DNA of 64,000 nucleotides from Acidimicrobiales bacterium (GCA_016716005.1 JADJXE010000001.1:1563001-1627000); one strand, 5' to 3'; counted from the first letter of the stretch, positions 16,532-25,170 are shown. Notes: generated by a model not told the origin, from the sequence alone. Numbers and translations: made by a program.

Positions 16532-18493
16532 TCACGGCGTGACGGTGACCTGCACGGAGGCTCGATCGCAGGCTCCCGCCACTGAGCAGATCTCGTAGGT
16601 GAAGGAGTCCGCTCCGACGTAGTCGGCGTCGGGCTCGTACCTGATGTTCCGCCCGACGATCGTCGCCGTCCCGTGCCGGGGATCCGCGACCACGCTGAAG
16701 GTCGCTCGGTCTTCACTCGAGTCGGCGAAGTCGTCGTTCTCGAGGACGTGGACGTTGACCGTGTGGTTGACGCGAGTGGTCACCGCATCGTCGACCGCTG
16801 CCATCGCCGAGGGCGCCGACGTCGTGGTCGTGGCAGGAGCCGAGCCACCCGGACCGGGCATCGACGTCGTCGTCACGGTGGGGCTGGGGGTGGAGCCACC
16901 CGGACCGGACACCGACGTCGAGGGCGCAGTGGGGGTGGGGGTGGCGGTGGTGGTGGGGGTGGAGCCACCCGGACCGGACACCGACGTCGAGGGCGCAGTG
17001 GGGGTGGGGGTGGCGGTGGCGGTGGGGGTGGAGCCACCCGGGGCGGGCACCGACGTCGAGGGCGCGGCCGGGGTGGGGGTGGAGCCACCCGGACCGGACA
17101 CCGACGTCGAGGGCGCGGCCGGCCCGGCGGCATGGGGGCTGGTGGGCGGTGGTGGGCTCGCGTGCGCCGCCCTTCCTCCTGCCTGGATCTGGTTCTCCAC
17201 CAGCCCGGCGTGCCCCGGTGCTGCGGCAACATCGCCGATCGACTGTTCGACGGCGATGGCTCGGCTGGGCTTCGCTCCGTCGGGGACCGGCACGACGCCC
17301 GTGGCGGCGGCGAGGGCGACGGCTCCTGCGGTGACGACGTCCTTGCCGGACATGGTGACGGTCGCGAGGGGGGTCCGGATCATGTCGGGCACGTGGGCGA
17401 GCCAGGCGAGCGGGCCGATGGTCCAGCGACTCCGCCCCAGGGAGATCCCGACGAAGCTGCGCACGAGTCGCGGGTCGAACTGGGTGCCTGCGTTGCGGAG
17501 GAGCTCGGCGCGGGCCTGCGCGGCGGGCAGCGGCTTCTTGTAGGAGCGGGCAGCGGTCATCACGTCGTACGCATCGGCGATGGCGACCACGCGGGCGCCG
17601 AGCGAGATGTCGGTGCCGGACAGGCCCAGGGGATATCCCTTGCCATCGAAGCGCTCGTGATGCTGCGTGACCACGTCGACCCAGTCACCGAGCCAGCCAC
17701 GAAGAGGCGGGAAGAACCGGATGAAGACGTCGCCTGCTCCGGCGTGGCCGCGCAGCACGGCCCATTCCTCGTCGGTGGGGCGTCCCGGCTTGTTCAGGAT
17801 GGCCTCGGGCACACCGAGCTTGCCGATGTCGTGGATCAGAGCGGCCCAGTTCAGCTTGTCGAGGTCGCCACGGGCCAGGCCGATCTCCTCGCCGAGCATG
17901 ACCGAGTAGGCGCGGACGCGTTCGGAATGCCCTCGGGTCAGGCGATCGTGGCGGTCGAGCCGGGCCATCAGCACGACGAGCTCCTCGGCCACGGCCTGCT
18001 CCGGGCTCGCGCCCGTCTGGGATCGCTCGATGGAGCGCGCGCGTGATGACAGGGAGCGGGCGCGCAGCGCCGTGCCGAAGCGCGACGGTGCTTCGTCGGG
18101 GAACACCAGCGACATCTTGAACAGGACCGAGAGCGGGGCCAGTCGTCGAGTGAGCCGCTGGGTGCCGACGGCGGTGACGGTCGAGACGACGACGAGCGAG
18201 ACCAGCCAGAGGCAGAACCCCAGGCGATCGTCCGGCCGAGCGACCCTCGACACGACGACCTCGACCGCGACCAGGCTGGCGAGGAGCGGGATGACAACCG
18301 CGAGGAGAGCGATGGAGAAGCTGATCCACGGCCGCGGGCGCCACGAGCGCTCGTCCAGCGAGACGGCCTGCGAGGACGCCGAGCCTCCCGTCGCCCTCGT
18401 GGCGGCGCTGCTGGACACACCAGTGTCGTCGGACCGGAGACGGCTCGACTTGAGGCCGTCGGGGCATCTGCCCTCAGGCCTCTGTCCCTGCAC
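16532..18493 (-). CDS. Membrane HD-GYP phosphodiesterase with exported Pro/Thr repeat and Ig-like domain
   Basis: A 653-residue protein. Helices at about 56-80 and 92-111 precede a cytoplasmic HD-GYP domain (about 170-350) with HDIGK at 221-225 and HHERFDGKGYP at 278-288, the signature of cyclic-di-GMP hydrolysis. A third helix (about 384-402) would then put the C-terminus outside. There it has a Pro/Thr/Ser tract with five near-identical blocks (APSTSVSGPGGSTPT type, about 459-552) and a final cadherin/VCBS-like domain (about 565-653, with YEPDADYVGADSFTYEI). HD-GYP domains are normally C-terminal, so this order is odd. The GTG at 18493 overlaps the upstream gene by 20 bases; a GTG at 18418 is an alternative. 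Confidence 0.85.
   Translation of the reverse strand: MQGQRPEGRCPDGLKSSRLRSDDTGVSSSAATRATGGSASSQAVSLDERSWRPRPWISFSIALLAVVIPLLASLVAVEVVVSRVARPDDRLGFCLWLVSLVVVSTVTAVGTQRLTRRLAPLSVLFKMSLVFPDEAPSRFGTALRARSLSSRARSIERSQTGASPEQAVAEELVVLMARLDRHDRLTRGHSERVRAYSVMLGEEIGLARGDLDKLNWAALIHDIGKLGVPEAILNKPGRPTDEEWAVLRGHAGAGDVFIRFFPPLRGWLGDWVDVVTQHHERFDGKGYPLGLSGTDISLGARVVAIADAYDVMTAARSYKKPLPAAQARAELLRNAGTQFDPRLVRSFVGISLGRSRWTIGPLAWLAHVPDMIRTPLATVTMSGKDVVTAGAVALAAATGVVPVPDGAKPSRAIAVEQSIGDVAAAPGHAGLVENQIQAGGRAAHASPPPPTSPHAAGPAAPSTSVSGPGGSTPTPAAPSTSVPAPGGSTPTATATPTPTAPSTSVSGPGGSTPTTTATPTPTAPSTSVSGPGGSTPSPTVTTTSMPGPGGSAPATTTTSAPSAMAAVDDAVTTRVNHTVNVHVLENDDFADSSEDRATFSVVADPRHGTATIVGRNIRYEPDADYVGADSFTYEICSVAGACDRASVQVTVTP
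16838..17125. repeat. Imperfect tandem repeat encoding the Pro/Thr-rich stalk of the HD-GYP protein
   Basis: On the plus strand the string GGAGCCACCCGGACCGG recurs about five times with variable spacers, separated by GGTGGGGGT-type runs. On the coding strand each block gives a GPGG-S-T-P motif followed by Thr-Pro runs. Copies at 16900-17030 are the most alike, so recent duplication or slippage is likely. Confidence 0.8.
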
Positions 18494-19208
18494 GGAGACG
18501 GGACCGTGCGATCAGCAGGATCACGCCGGACAACAGGCCCCACGGGATGATCCCGATCGTTCCGTTCCCGACACCGCCACCGCCGATGATCATGTTCATC
18601 GTGCCCACCACGCCCATCACCGCCGCCGTGACCGCCAGGACCCAGTGACCCCACAGGTCGCTGCGGGCCAGCAGCAGCGCGATCAGCAGCAGCGCGACCG
18701 ACGTCAGGATCCCCGCCGCGCTCTGGGCAGCCTCGGTGGACAGCACCAGGAAGCGGGCGACGCCGGGATCGAGGTTCTCGGACATGTTCCCCGCCGTCAT
18801 CTCCAACACGAGGGTCGGGTAGGTGAACAGCCCCTGCGTGGCGACGCTCACCGCCGTGGATGCGCCGACCAACGTGACGGCGAGGACGCCGACGAGGTCG
18901 AGGCGCGCCGACGCGGCGCGCACGACACCGACCAGGACGACCAGCACCAGGACCCAGGCGAGGATGAACATCGTCGACGTCACCGGGATCCGCGAGAAGT
19001 TGTCGACGTAGAAGCGAACGAAGTCCCGCTCCGGCGCGTCGACGCCGGGGACGTAGTTGCCCCGATAGCCGCCGACCACGCTCAGCGTCGCCATGAGCCA
19101 TGCCGGCAGGACGAACGCGGCGACGGCCGACACGAGCGCCGCCCTTCGGCGTTCCGCGACGGCCTCCTCCAGCCGGCCCGGAACGTCTCGTCCGATGTCA
19201 GGTTCCAT
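18474..19208 (-). CDS. Integral membrane protein, DUF4386-like
   Basis: A 244-residue protein with about six hydrophobic helices and few charged loops (first helix AALVSAVAAFVLPAWLMATL, last IIPWGLLSGVILLIA). It resembles the uncharacterised DUF4386-type membrane proteins in helix layout, but I cannot confirm this. The ATG at 19208 is chosen over the frame start at 19262 because GGAG lies seven bases upstream. It probably heads a two-gene transcript with the HD-GYP gene, whose start it overlaps by 20 bases. Confidence 0.7.
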   Translation of the reverse strand: MEPDIGRDVPGRLEEAVAERRRAALVSAVAAFVLPAWLMATLSVVGGYRGNYVPGVDAPERDFVRFYVDNFSRIPVTSTMFILAWVLVLVVLVGVVRAASARLDLVGVLAVTLVGASTAVSVATQGLFTYPTLVLEMTAGNMSENLDPGVARFLVLSTEAAQSAAGILTSVALLLIALLLARSDLWGHWVLAVTAAVMGVVGTMNMIIGGGGVGNGTIGIIPWGLLSGVILLIARSRLRAGTEA

Positions 19209-19433
19209 CGTCGCTCCAGACGGGTTGACGTGGCGGGCAGCCCCCGCCTTCCTCGCACCCATCCTGAAGGGGCGTGACCTGGCCGGTTAGGGCCATCCGT
19301 CACAGTGGGCCGCTGCGCGTCGCTCCCCCTGCCCACCCTCGGCCGCATCCTCCCAATCGAGCGCAGCGACGTTCGTGCGAGCATCTCCGCTGTCTGGACG
19401 GTGCGGGCGCAGATCGCCTGGGGAGGGAGATCG

Positions 19434-20813
19434 ATGGAACGCCTGGGCAGCCTCGACGCCGTCTTCCTCGCCATCGAGGACCCGGCGAGCCCCATGAGCA
19501 TCGGATCGGTCGGGCTCTTCGAAGGGCCCGCTCCCCCGTTCGAATCGGTGCAGGCGTTCATCGGCGCCAGGCTCCAGCTCGTCCCCCGCTGCCGCCAGCG
19601 CGTCCGCGAGGCACCGCGACGTGTCACGCGACCGGTGTGGATCGACGACGTCGGCTTCGACCTCGACGACCACCTGCACCACGCCTCGCTGCCGCCCGAG
19701 CGCCCTCTCGCGCTCGAGCAGCTCGTCGAGGAGGTGATGGCCCGGCCCCTCCGCCGCGACCGAGCGCTCTGGGAGATGTGGGTCGTCGGAGGTCTCGACC
19801 ACGATCGCTGGGCGATCGTCTCCAAGGTGCACCACTGCATGGTCGACGGGATCGCCGGCACCGACCTGCTCGCCGCGATGATGGATCGTGCGCCCGACGT
19901 CGAACGCCCGCCTCCCGACGCATGGGCGCCCGCTCGCGAGCCGTCGCGGATCGAGCTCGCTCGATTCAGCGCAGCTGCCGCAGCCAGGTCCGCCTGGGCC
20001 CACACCCGCCACTTCCTCAGGATGCTCTTCCACGTCCGCACGACGTGGAACCGCCTGCGCGACGTCGTGACCGGCGCAAGAGGGCTGTGGTTCCAACCGA
20101 GTCGTCGCGACTCGCCACTCACGGGTCCGATCGGACCTCGGCGCCGGTGGGCGCGCACGCGGGTCTCGCTCGCCGATGCTGCAGCCATCCGGCACGCCTT
20201 CGGCGGCACCGTGAACGACGTCGTGCTCGCCGCGATCGCGCAGGGGTTCCGCGAGCTGCTCCGCGCACGCGGCGAGACGCTCGGCGGCCGCACCGTCATG
20301 GCACTCGTTCCCGTGTCGATGCGAGCCCCCGACGAGCACGGACGCCTCGACAATCGCGTCGCCGTCACCCACGCGCTCCTCCCGGTCGGCATCGACGACC
20401 CCCTCGCCACGTACACGGCGGTCCGCAGGCACCTGGACGCCTTGAAGGTCTCGCACGAGACCGACGCCTCGACCGTCCTGCTGCACACCGGCGACTTCAC
20501 CCCTCACGCGATCGCCGCAGTCGTCGCGCGAGCGGTGGTCCGCGCCCAGCAGAACCTCGAGACCATCGCGACGAACGTGCCCGGCCCCCAGCTCCCGCTG
20601 TATCTCTGCGGCCGTCGGATGCTCGAGGCGTACCCCTTTGCACCGATCGCCGGACGCATACGCATCGCGATCGCGATCTGGTCCTACTGCGGCACCCTCC
20701 ACCTCGGTGTCACCGGCGACCGGGACGGAGCGAGCGACCTCGACCCTCTCGTCCTCGGCCTCGACCGCGGGCTCGCGAGCCTGCTGGACGCAGCAGCCGG
20801 CGCCGCGAGCTGA
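19434..20813 (+). CDS. Wax ester synthase / diacylglycerol acyltransferase (WS/DGAT)
   Basis: A 459-residue acyltransferase that esterifies fatty alcohols or diacylglycerol with acyl-CoA to make wax esters or triacylglycerol. The active-site HHxxxDG motif is HHCMVDG at 133-139. A later ND motif (GGTVNDVVLAA) and the NVPGP signature near 382 are both characteristic of the family, and length fits the usual 450-480. The ATG 19434 is preceded by GGGAGGGAG. It is transcribed divergently from the membrane protein gene. It implies storage-lipid synthesis in this organism. Confidence 0.92.
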   Translation: MERLGSLDAVFLAIEDPASPMSIGSVGLFEGPAPPFESVQAFIGARLQLVPRCRQRVREAPRRVTRPVWIDDVGFDLDDHLHHASLPPERPLALEQLVEEVMARPLRRDRALWEMWVVGGLDHDRWAIVSKVHHCMVDGIAGTDLLAAMMDRAPDVERPPPDAWAPAREPSRIELARFSAAAAARSAWAHTRHFLRMLFHVRTTWNRLRDVVTGARGLWFQPSRRDSPLTGPIGPRRRWARTRVSLADAAAIRHAFGGTVNDVVLAAIAQGFRELLRARGETLGGRTVMALVPVSMRAPDEHGRLDNRVAVTHALLPVGIDDPLATYTAVRRHLDALKVSHETDASTVLLHTGDFTPHAIAAVVARAVVRAQQNLETIATNVPGPQLPLYLCGRRMLEAYPFAPIAGRIRIAIAIWSYCGTLHLGVTGDRDGASDLDPLVLGLDRGLASLLDAAAGAAS

Positions 20814-20951
20814 GAGGCCGCGGCCCCGTGGTGGCCGGCGGGCGACCACCGACAGGTTGTGCGGGGCGAGGATGACGATGGCCAGGAGCGCGTCGAGGTG
20901 GTGCCGTTGTGCGGAGACGTCCTCCTCGGTCGCCGAGCCGGATGGATCCGG

Positions 20952-21308
20952 CTACTGCAGCGTTCCCCCTGCGGCCCGGCGGACGGTCCAGCGCCCCACG
21001 ATCTCCCGGTGCTGGTCCTTGGTGATCTTCCCGAAGGCGTAGGCCTCCTCGACGGCGTCCACCGACTGGGGCCTACCGGCCTCCATGTCCTCCTCGCCCA
21101 GCCAGCGGCGGGCCTCGAACTCGGCCTCGCGGCCCTTGCGGTGGGCGTAGCGTTCGGCGTAGACGTAGCGGTCGCCCAGCCAGGCGACCATCTCCTCCGC
21201 GGTGATCTCCCCGTCGGCGGCCTGCCTGACGATGTCCTCAACGTCCGGCTGTCCGGGCGTCCTCGTCGGGTCGTCCCGCGGCTCTGGCGTGCCGGCGTCC
21301 TCGGTCAC
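20952..21308 (-). CDS. Small hypothetical protein, coupled to the gene upstream
   Basis: A 118-residue acidic, helical protein with no recognised domain. Segments such as DIVRQAADGEITAEEMVAWLGDR and AYAFGKITKDQHREIVGRW resemble short helix-hairpin modules. The start is a GTG that overlaps the TGA of the preceding gene (ATGTGA), a coupling arrangement. It is the last gene of the leftward operon led by the lipoprotein at 23098. Confidence 0.65.
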   Translation of the reverse strand: MTEDAGTPEPRDDPTRTPGQPDVEDIVRQAADGEITAEEMVAWLGDRYVYAERYAHRKGREAEFEARRWLGEEDMEAGRPQSVDAVEEAYAFGKITKDQHREIVGRWTVRRAAGGTLQ

Positions 21309-21622
21309 ATCCACTCCGCTTCGGGCGGGTCGGGGTCCCAGCTCGGGTCGAGCTCGCCGCCCGCCTCCTCGACCTTGGCCCGGGCCTGCCGCGGGGTGAG
21401 GTCGACGGCGTCGGGGTCCATGCCGACCAGGGCCTTGACGAGGTCGACCTCGGGCATCCAGGTGCCGAACAGGTGGTTCCACACCTCGCGCACGGCCGGG
21501 TGGCCGCCGATGGACTTGATGCGGAACACCCCGACGGGCTCGGGCGAGCCGCGGTGGAGCGCCGGCCCCGAGCCGTGCGTCGATGCCTCCGCGGCGAGCG
21601 GCAGCCTGGCGGCAACCGCCAC
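21305..21622 (-). CDS. Small hypothetical protein in the halohydrin-dehalogenase-like operon
   Basis: A 105-residue frame with good codon use from about residue 31 onward (VFRIKSIGGHPAVREVW...). The first 30 residues are less convincing, so a GTG at about residue 32 may be the real start. It contains several Trp and ends PPEAEWM. No family recognised. It begins 32 bases after the SDR stop and overlaps the next gene's GTG, so it is surely cotranscribed with its neighbours. Confidence 0.55.
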   Translation of the reverse strand: MAVAARLPLAAEASTHGSGPALHRGSPEPVGVFRIKSIGGHPAVREVWNHLFGTWMPEVDLVKALVGMDPDAVDLTPRQARAKVEEAGGELDPSWDPDPPEAEWM

Positions 21623-21654
21623 GGTGGCGACCCGGCGTGGCCGGACTGCCGGGG

Positions 21655-22401
21655 TCAGGCCCAGCCGCCGGCGTAGGCGACGAACTGGCCGGTGGTGAAG
21701 CGGCTGGTGCCGTCGACGAAGGGCAGGCAGAAGGCGGCGAACTCCTGCATGGTGCCCAGCCGGCCGAGGGGCACGCGGGACTCGAGCTTGGCCCGCACCG
21801 CCGGGTCGGTGGCGCCGCTGGCCCTCAGGAACTCCGGGAAGTCCATGAAGTTGGTCCCGACGGCATTGACCTGGATCCCGTGGCGGGCCACCTCGTCGGC
21901 CACGTTGCGGGCCAGCATGGTGGCACCGGCGCGCACGGCCGAGTACAGCGGCGCGCCCGGTGTGGGGCGGGCGCCGGAAGCGCTGGTGATCACCAGGACC
22001 TGGCCGTCGCCCCGCTCGATCATCGGAGGGATCACCGCCTTGAGGAAGTGGTACGGCGCCTCGAGGCAGGACCGTTCGACCGAGCGCAGGTCCTCGATCG
22101 TCGAGTTGACGAAGCGGCCGGTCACGATGACGCCGGTGAACGCGGCTGCCGCGTCGATGCGTCCGAAGCGGTCCAGCCCGGCGGCGACGAGGCGGCCGGC
22201 CGCGTCGGGCTCGGCCAGGTCGACGACGCCGGAGACGGCCTCCACGGCGGCACCGGCGGACTCGAGCTCGGCCACCAGCTCTGGTCTCGGGTCGCCCAGC
22301 ACCAGGTCGTGGCCGCGGGCCGCCAGGCCACGGGCCAGGTCGGGGCCGACGTAGAAGCTGCCGTTGGCGACGAGGGCCACCCGTCGAGTGGGTTCGGACA
22401 T
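21655..22401 (-). CDS. Halohydrin-dehalogenase-like short-chain dehydrogenase/reductase-fold protein
   Basis: A 248-residue SDR-fold protein that departs from true dehydrogenases at both key places. The catalytic Tyr153 is followed by Arg157 instead of Lys (YSAVR), and Ser140 stands exactly 13 residues before the Tyr, giving S-x12-Y-x3-R, the halohydrin dehalogenase triad. The N-terminal cofactor loop lacks TGxxxGxG and reads ANGSFYVG, close to the halide-pocket pattern T-x4-(F/Y)-x-G but with Ala at the first position. The C-terminus (NFMDFPEF, TTGQFVAYAGGW) also fits. It would open or form epoxides with a halide or other anion and need no NAD. The ATG 22401 has AGGAG upstream, one base after the lipoprotein stop. 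Confidence 0.72.
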   Translation of the reverse strand: MSEPTRRVALVANGSFYVGPDLARGLAARGHDLVLGDPRPELVAELESAGAAVEAVSGVVDLAEPDAAGRLVAAGLDRFGRIDAAAAFTGVIVTGRFVNSTIEDLRSVERSCLEAPYHFLKAVIPPMIERGDGQVLVITSASGARPTPGAPLYSAVRAGATMLARNVADEVARHGIQVNAVGTNFMDFPEFLRASGATDPAVRAKLESRVPLGRLGTMQEFAAFCLPFVDGTSRFTTGQFVAYAGGWA

Positions 22402-22402
22402 G

Positions 22403-23098
22403 TCAGGGCTCCTGGGTGCTCGGGGGGGTGCTCGGGGTGGTGCTCGGGGTCGACCGAGGCGGCCGGGGTGGGGGATCGGACTCGGCCGGGGCCACCTGCT
22501 CGAGGCGGGCGGTGAAGCCGAGGTAGGTCCAGAGCACGTCGTCGCCGTCGCGCCGGCGGGTGACCTCCACCGGGATGCCCACCGGCCGCAGCACGTGGAC
22601 GCCGTCCTCGTAGGTGGCCACCACGGTGATCGGGGTGGTCTTGTCCCGCTCGGCGACGTCGTGCACGCCGTTGGCCTCGGTGCCGTCGCAGCGCATGTCG
22701 TGCACGATGCCACCGGCGGTGACGACGAGGCGGTCGCCGCACTGCTCGATGCGCTGGACCAGCCCGAGAGCCGGGTGAGCGGGGTCGACGGCGCCCCGGG
22801 CCCCGACCCCGACCTCGACGACCCGCCACGTCCCCCGCAGGTCGGGCGCGCCGGCCGCCAGGGGCTCGGTGCAGTCGGCCAGCACCGGCGGCGGCATGGT
22901 GTCGCCGTAGCCGCCGGGCGGGGTGTGGGCCACCGGGATGGCGTCGGCGGTGCGGCCGGGCGGCGCCGTGCCCGGGGCAGAGGAGGCGGCCCCTCCGTTC
23001 GCCGGGTCGGCGGATCCGGTCACTGCGTCCTCCTGACGGGAACAGGCTGCGGCAGCCACGAGCAGCACGACGAGGGCGAGGGCTCGACGCCTCGGCAC
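22403..23098 (-). CDS. Secreted lipoprotein heading the SDR operon
   Basis: A 231-residue exported protein: VPRRR start, hydrophobic core and a lipobox ending AAAC at 16-19, then a Ser/Ala/Gly/Pro linker to about 65. The globular part contains four Cys that could form two disulfides (CTEPLAAG, EQCGDR, DMRCDG). The tail is a low-complexity Ser/Thr/Pro string. It starts at GTG 23098 with no ribosome site, which fits the leaderless promoter at 23105-23133. Function unknown; it lies one base upstream of the dehalogenase-like gene. Confidence 0.7.
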   Translation of the reverse strand: MPRRRALALVVLLVAAAACSRQEDAVTGSADPANGGAASSAPGTAPPGRTADAIPVAHTPPGGYGDTMPPPVLADCTEPLAAGAPDLRGTWRVVEVGVGARGAVDPAHPALGLVQRIEQCGDRLVVTAGGIVHDMRCDGTEANGVHDVAERDKTTPITVVATYEDGVHVLRPVGIPVEVTRRRDGDDVLWTYLGFTARLEQVAPAESDPPPRPPRSTPSTTPSTPPSTQEP

Positions 23099-23104
23099 TT
23101 GCGG

Positions 23105-23133
23105 ATCGTATGTATTGTCAGTAGCATTGTCAA
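23105..23133 (-). promoter_or_regulatory. Sigma-70-type leaderless promoter of the lipoprotein-SDR operon
   Basis: On the minus strand a perfect TTGACA (23128-23133) is separated by 17 bases from TACGAT (23105-23110), which ends six bases before the GTG at 23098. Transcription would therefore begin at or next to the start codon, giving a leaderless mRNA, a common arrangement in actinomycetes. The element TGACAAT is directly repeated here at a 12-base period, so a regulator, possibly the TetR protein at 25208, may bind it. Confidence 0.75.
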
Positions 23134-23191
23134 TTGTGTGCGGCGGGGGGTGGCCGGCACAGGAGCCGGAGAGCCGCAGTCGGGAGGAACC

Positions 23192-24304
23192 ATGGACCTC
23201 GAGGTCGACCGGGCCGACCTGCACCGGGTTCGAGTCGTCGACGGCGACGAGGGCGACCTGGCCCAAGGCGACGTCCGGGTGCGGGTCGAGGCCTTCTCGC
23301 TCTCGTCCAACAACATCACCTACGCCGTGTTCGGCGACGCCCTGCGCTACTGGGACTTCTTCCCGGCGACGGCCGACGAGGCCGCGACCTGGGGCCGCAT
23401 CCCGGTCTGGGGCTTCGCCGAGGTCGTCGACTCGGCCTGCGACGAGGTGGCGGTGGGAGAGCGGCTGTTCGGGTTCTTCCCCATGTCCACGACGCTGACC
23501 CTCACGCCGGGACGGGTCGACGAGCGAGGCTTCACCGACGTCGCCGAGCACCGCGGCGCCATGGCCGGCGCCTACAACCGCTACCTCCGCACCGCCACCG
23601 ACGCGGTGCACCGGCCCGACCGGGAAGACCACCAGATGCTGCTCTTCCCGCTGCTCTTCACCTCCTTCCTCGTCGACGACTTCCTCGTCGACAACGACGG
23701 CTTCGGCGCCGAGCAGGTCGTGATCTCGAGCGCGTCGAGCAAGACGTCGATCGGGGTGGCGTTCCTCGCCCACGCCCGCGCCGCAGCCCGGGTCGTGGGG
23801 CTCACCTCACCGGGCAACGTCGAGTTCGTCGAGGGCCTCGGGGTGTACGACGAGGTCCGCACCTACGCCGACGCCGGCGGCCTGCCGCAGGTGTCGTCGG
23901 TGTACGTCGACGTCGCCGGCGACCACGACGTGCTGCACGCCGTCCACGCCCGGCTGGCCGACCTTCTGGCTCACTCGATGATCGTCGGCAGCACCCACTG
24001 GGACCACCGGGCCGAGGTGGATGCGCCGCTGGCCGGGCCCGAGCCCCGGTTCTTCTTCGCCCCCGCCCAGATCGCGAAGCGGACCCGAGAGTGGGGCCAG
24101 GCGGGTCTCGACGCGCGCGTCGGCGAGGCCTGGGACCGCTACGCCGGCTGGGTCGGCTCGTGGATCGAGTTCCGCCACGGCGCCGGCCCCGAGGCCGTCG
24201 AGGCCGCCTACCTCGCGCTGCTCGACGGCCGGGCCGACCCCCGCCTCGGGTTCATCTGCACGATGGCGGACCCCGCCGCCACCGACGAGAGGAGCACCAC
24301 GTGA
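23192..24304 (+). CDS. DUF2855-family protein (MDR-like fold)
   Basis: A 370-residue protein of the DUF2855 family, which resembles medium-chain reductases/enoyl reductases in fold but lacks a characterised reaction. Recognisable stretches are the N-terminal SLSSNNITYAVFG near 36, IPVWGFAEVV near 71, and a nucleotide-binding-like VISSASSKTSIGVA near 154. The ATG 23192 follows GGGAGGAACC. It ends in a four-base GTGA overlap with the LLM oxidoreductase, so the two are translationally coupled and probably act in one pathway. Confidence 0.8.
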   Translation: MDLEVDRADLHRVRVVDGDEGDLAQGDVRVRVEAFSLSSNNITYAVFGDALRYWDFFPATADEAATWGRIPVWGFAEVVDSACDEVAVGERLFGFFPMSTTLTLTPGRVDERGFTDVAEHRGAMAGAYNRYLRTATDAVHRPDREDHQMLLFPLLFTSFLVDDFLVDNDGFGAEQVVISSASSKTSIGVAFLAHARAAARVVGLTSPGNVEFVEGLGVYDEVRTYADAGGLPQVSSVYVDVAGDHDVLHAVHARLADLLAHSMIVGSTHWDHRAEVDAPLAGPEPRFFFAPAQIAKRTREWGQAGLDARVGEAWDRYAGWVGSWIEFRHGAGPEAVEAAYLALLDGRADPRLGFICTMADPAATDERSTT

Positions 24305-25170
24305 GGTTCGGCATCGCCTTCGCCAACGTCGGCCCGTTCGCGGAGCCCGGGCAGGCCGTCGAGTTCGCCCGGGCCGCCGAGGAGGCCGGCTTCGAGTCGG
24401 TGTGGACGGTCGAGCACGTCGTCGTGCCCGCCGGCTACGTGTCCACCTACCCCTACGACCGCTCGGGCCGCATGCCCGGCCCGGAGGACTCGCCGATCCC
24501 GGACCCCCTCGTGTGGCTCGCCTACCTCGCCTCGGTCACGACCACGCTGAAGCTGGGCACGGGCGTGCTGATCCTGCCCCAGCGCAACCCGGTGGTGCTG
24601 GCCAAGGAGCTGGCCACGCTGGACCACCTCTCTGGCGGTCGACTGCTGCTCGGCATCGGCTCGGGCTGGCTCGCCGAGGAGTTCGACGCCATCGGCGTCC
24701 CCTTCGGCGAGCGGGGCCGCCGCACCGACGACAACGTGGCCGCGCTCCGGGCGCTGTGGACCGAGGAGCAGGCCAGCTACGAGAGCGAGTTCGTGTCGTT
24801 CCGCAACTGCATCGTGCGGCCGCGGCCGGCCAACGGCACGGTCCCGGTGCATGTCGGCGGTCACACGCCCGTCGCCGCGAAGCGCGCCGGTCGGCTGGGC
24901 GACGGGTTCTTCCCGGCGTCCGGCAGCCACGAGCGCCTGGCCGAGCTGTTCGACCTCGCGCGCGCCACGGCCCGCGAGGAGGGCCGCGATCCCGACGCCA
25001 TCGAGATGAGCACCGGCGGCAACGGCGCCTTCGGCCCCGGCGCGCTCGACGAGGTGAAGGCCCTCGCCGACCTCGGCGTCGACCGGGTCATCGTCCCGTC
25101 GTTCGTGTTCTGGGGCAACCCGTCGGACGACCTGGCCCGCTACGGCGACGAGGTCATCGCCCGCGCCTGA
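24301..25170 (+). CDS. LLM-class (F420-dependent type) oxidoreductase
   Basis: A 289-residue luciferase-like TIM-barrel oxidoreductase. Typical features are the N-terminal FGIAFANVGPF strand, the TVEHVVVP segment, a GTGVLILPQRNPVVLAKELATLDHLSGGR block near 84 to 112, and the GIGSGWLAEEF motif. Actinomycete members usually use coenzyme F420; the cofactor is inferred from family and not read from a specific residue. The GTG 24301 overlaps the DUF2855 stop. It is followed by a TetR gene 37 bases downstream. Confidence 0.87.
   Translation: MRFGIAFANVGPFAEPGQAVEFARAAEEAGFESVWTVEHVVVPAGYVSTYPYDRSGRMPGPEDSPIPDPLVWLAYLASVTTTLKLGTGVLILPQRNPVVLAKELATLDHLSGGRLLLGIGSGWLAEEFDAIGVPFGERGRRTDDNVAALRALWTEEQASYESEFVSFRNCIVRPRPANGTVPVHVGGHTPVAAKRAGRLGDGFFPASGSHERLAELFDLARATAREEGRDPDAIEMSTGGNGAFGPGALDEVKALADLGVDRVIVPSFVFWGNPSDDLARYGDEVIARA

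Noticed and set aside
16838..17125. CRISPR-like array
   Set aside because: Spacing is irregular, spacers are themselves repetitive, and the stretch lies in frame in the HD-GYP gene.
21655..22401. Ordinary NAD(P)-dependent SDR
   Set aside because: Both the catalytic Lys and the glycine-rich cofactor motif are missing, and the S-x12-Y-x3-R pattern fits halohydrin dehalogenases.
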